Shown piece by piece: positions 63,871 through 64,000 of a stretch of DNA of 64,000 nucleotides. Source of the DNA: Bacteroidales bacterium (GTDB lineage Bacteria; Bacteroidota; Bacteroidia; Bacteroidales; Muribaculaceae); contig CAJTFH010000006.1 of assembly GCA_910575545.1 (NCBI GenBank), positions 1 through 64,000 of the forward strand, given 5' to 3'. The position numbers were made by a program, and so were the translations under genes. The notes below the pieces were generated by a model. It saw nothing but the letters and a program-made list of their open reading frames with translations, was not told where the DNA came from and ran no database searches. Position 1 is the stretch's first letter, and the number at the start of each line of letters is the position of its first letter.

Positions 63871-64000
63871 CAGGCAGGTCTTCTGACTTATCTTCATTTC
63901 CTGTCGGCCTTGCCTTCCCACGCCCCTTTACAGACAGGGGGCAGTGGCATTTCCTTACGGAACCGGCCAGACAAGATGGATTTTACAAGTGTCGACTCTT
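63871..64000 (-). promoter_or_regulatory. Cobalamin (B12) riboswitch, 3' part; 5' part beyond window
   Basis: Read on the minus strand: ATGCCACTGCCCC (conserved GCCACTG at 63948-63941 and neighbours), GTGGGAAGGC (GGGAAGGC at 63919-63912), then the B12 box AAGTCAGAAGACCTGCCTG (63889-63871). Order and spacing match the AdoCbl/cobalamin riboswitch core. The upstream half, expected to contain the GGGAA..CCGG segment, lies past base 64000. The next gene downstream on this strand is the giant T9SS protein, start 63617. The intervening 250 nt contain a short GACC-TGC-GGGTC hairpin (in 63740-63765) but no reading frame of note. Confidence 0.9.

Noticed and set aside
1-64000. tRNA or rRNA genes
   Set aside because: Intergenic gaps were scanned by eye for a GGTTCGANTCC-type T-arm and cloverleaf arms; none was found. 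A tRNAscan run would be decisive.

Overview
The window is chromosomal DNA of a Bacteroidales bacterium, most likely a gut lineage near Muribaculaceae. Order is fairly certain; family is inference from gene content. Reasons: type IX secretion (T9SS) genes (porV, porZ), proteins with T9SS C-terminal sorting domains, promoters of the TTTG/TAnnTTTG type with few Shine-Dalgarno sequences, and Bacteroidetes-style gene sets (pdxJ-exbB-exbD-tonB, a TGS-fused nucleoside kinase, spmA-spmB fusion).

Layout. 0.1-11 kb (minus strand): truncated phosphoethanolamine transferase, ispF, porV, an unknown gene, porZ, rdgB, leuS, nadA. 11.04-11.5 kb: AT-rich gap with clustered DnaA-box-like sites, a candidate replication origin. 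11.5-20.6 kb: lipoprotein, MscS channel, xerD, a degenerate methyltransferase-like gene, a YfhO-like membrane protein, an orphan receiver, a metalloprotease, nadK, an ACT-like protein. 20.7-23.7 kb: pdxJ and an ExbB-ExbD-TonB operon. 23.7-29.2 kb: nucleoside kinase, then an envelope group (LPS-kinase-like, PAP2 phosphatase, phosphoethanolamine transferase). 29.4-34.0 kb: spmAB fusion, ybeY, mnmG, a parS-like palindrome, apt. 34-40 kb: secreted endonuclease, rbfA, LolC/E-type permease, SulP transporter. 40.2-41.0 kb: AT-rich gap with two fold-back elements. 41-45 kb: trmH-type methylase, topA, rluA-type synthase. 45-51.3 kb: lrgA-lrgB, acetyltransferase, a beta-lactamase C-terminal fragment made into a lipoprotein, phospholipase A, a DUF4369 lipoprotein, yifB. 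51.3-57.1 kb: decayed small ORFs, pdxB, a membrane protein, purD, an rRNA methylase with a long basic tail. 57.3-64 kb: a 2107-residue T9SS surface protein behind a cobalamin riboswitch that runs off the right edge.

Main points. (1) The B12 riboswitch lies directly upstream of the giant T9SS cargo, which carries a DUF4465-like module next to its sorting domain; this suggests a B12-controlled surface protein exported by T9SS rather than a lipoprotein of the BtuG/BtuH kind. (2) The candidate oriC and a parS-like site lie 22 kb apart, and sampled G/C strand bias changes sign near the candidate origin. (3) A structured repeat of about 180 bp occurs twice, in opposite orientation, at 30.7 and 45.1 kb, differing by one hexamer. 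(4) Two adjacent fold-back elements occupy 40.35-40.67 kb. No tRNA, rRNA, CRISPR array or intact transposase was seen.
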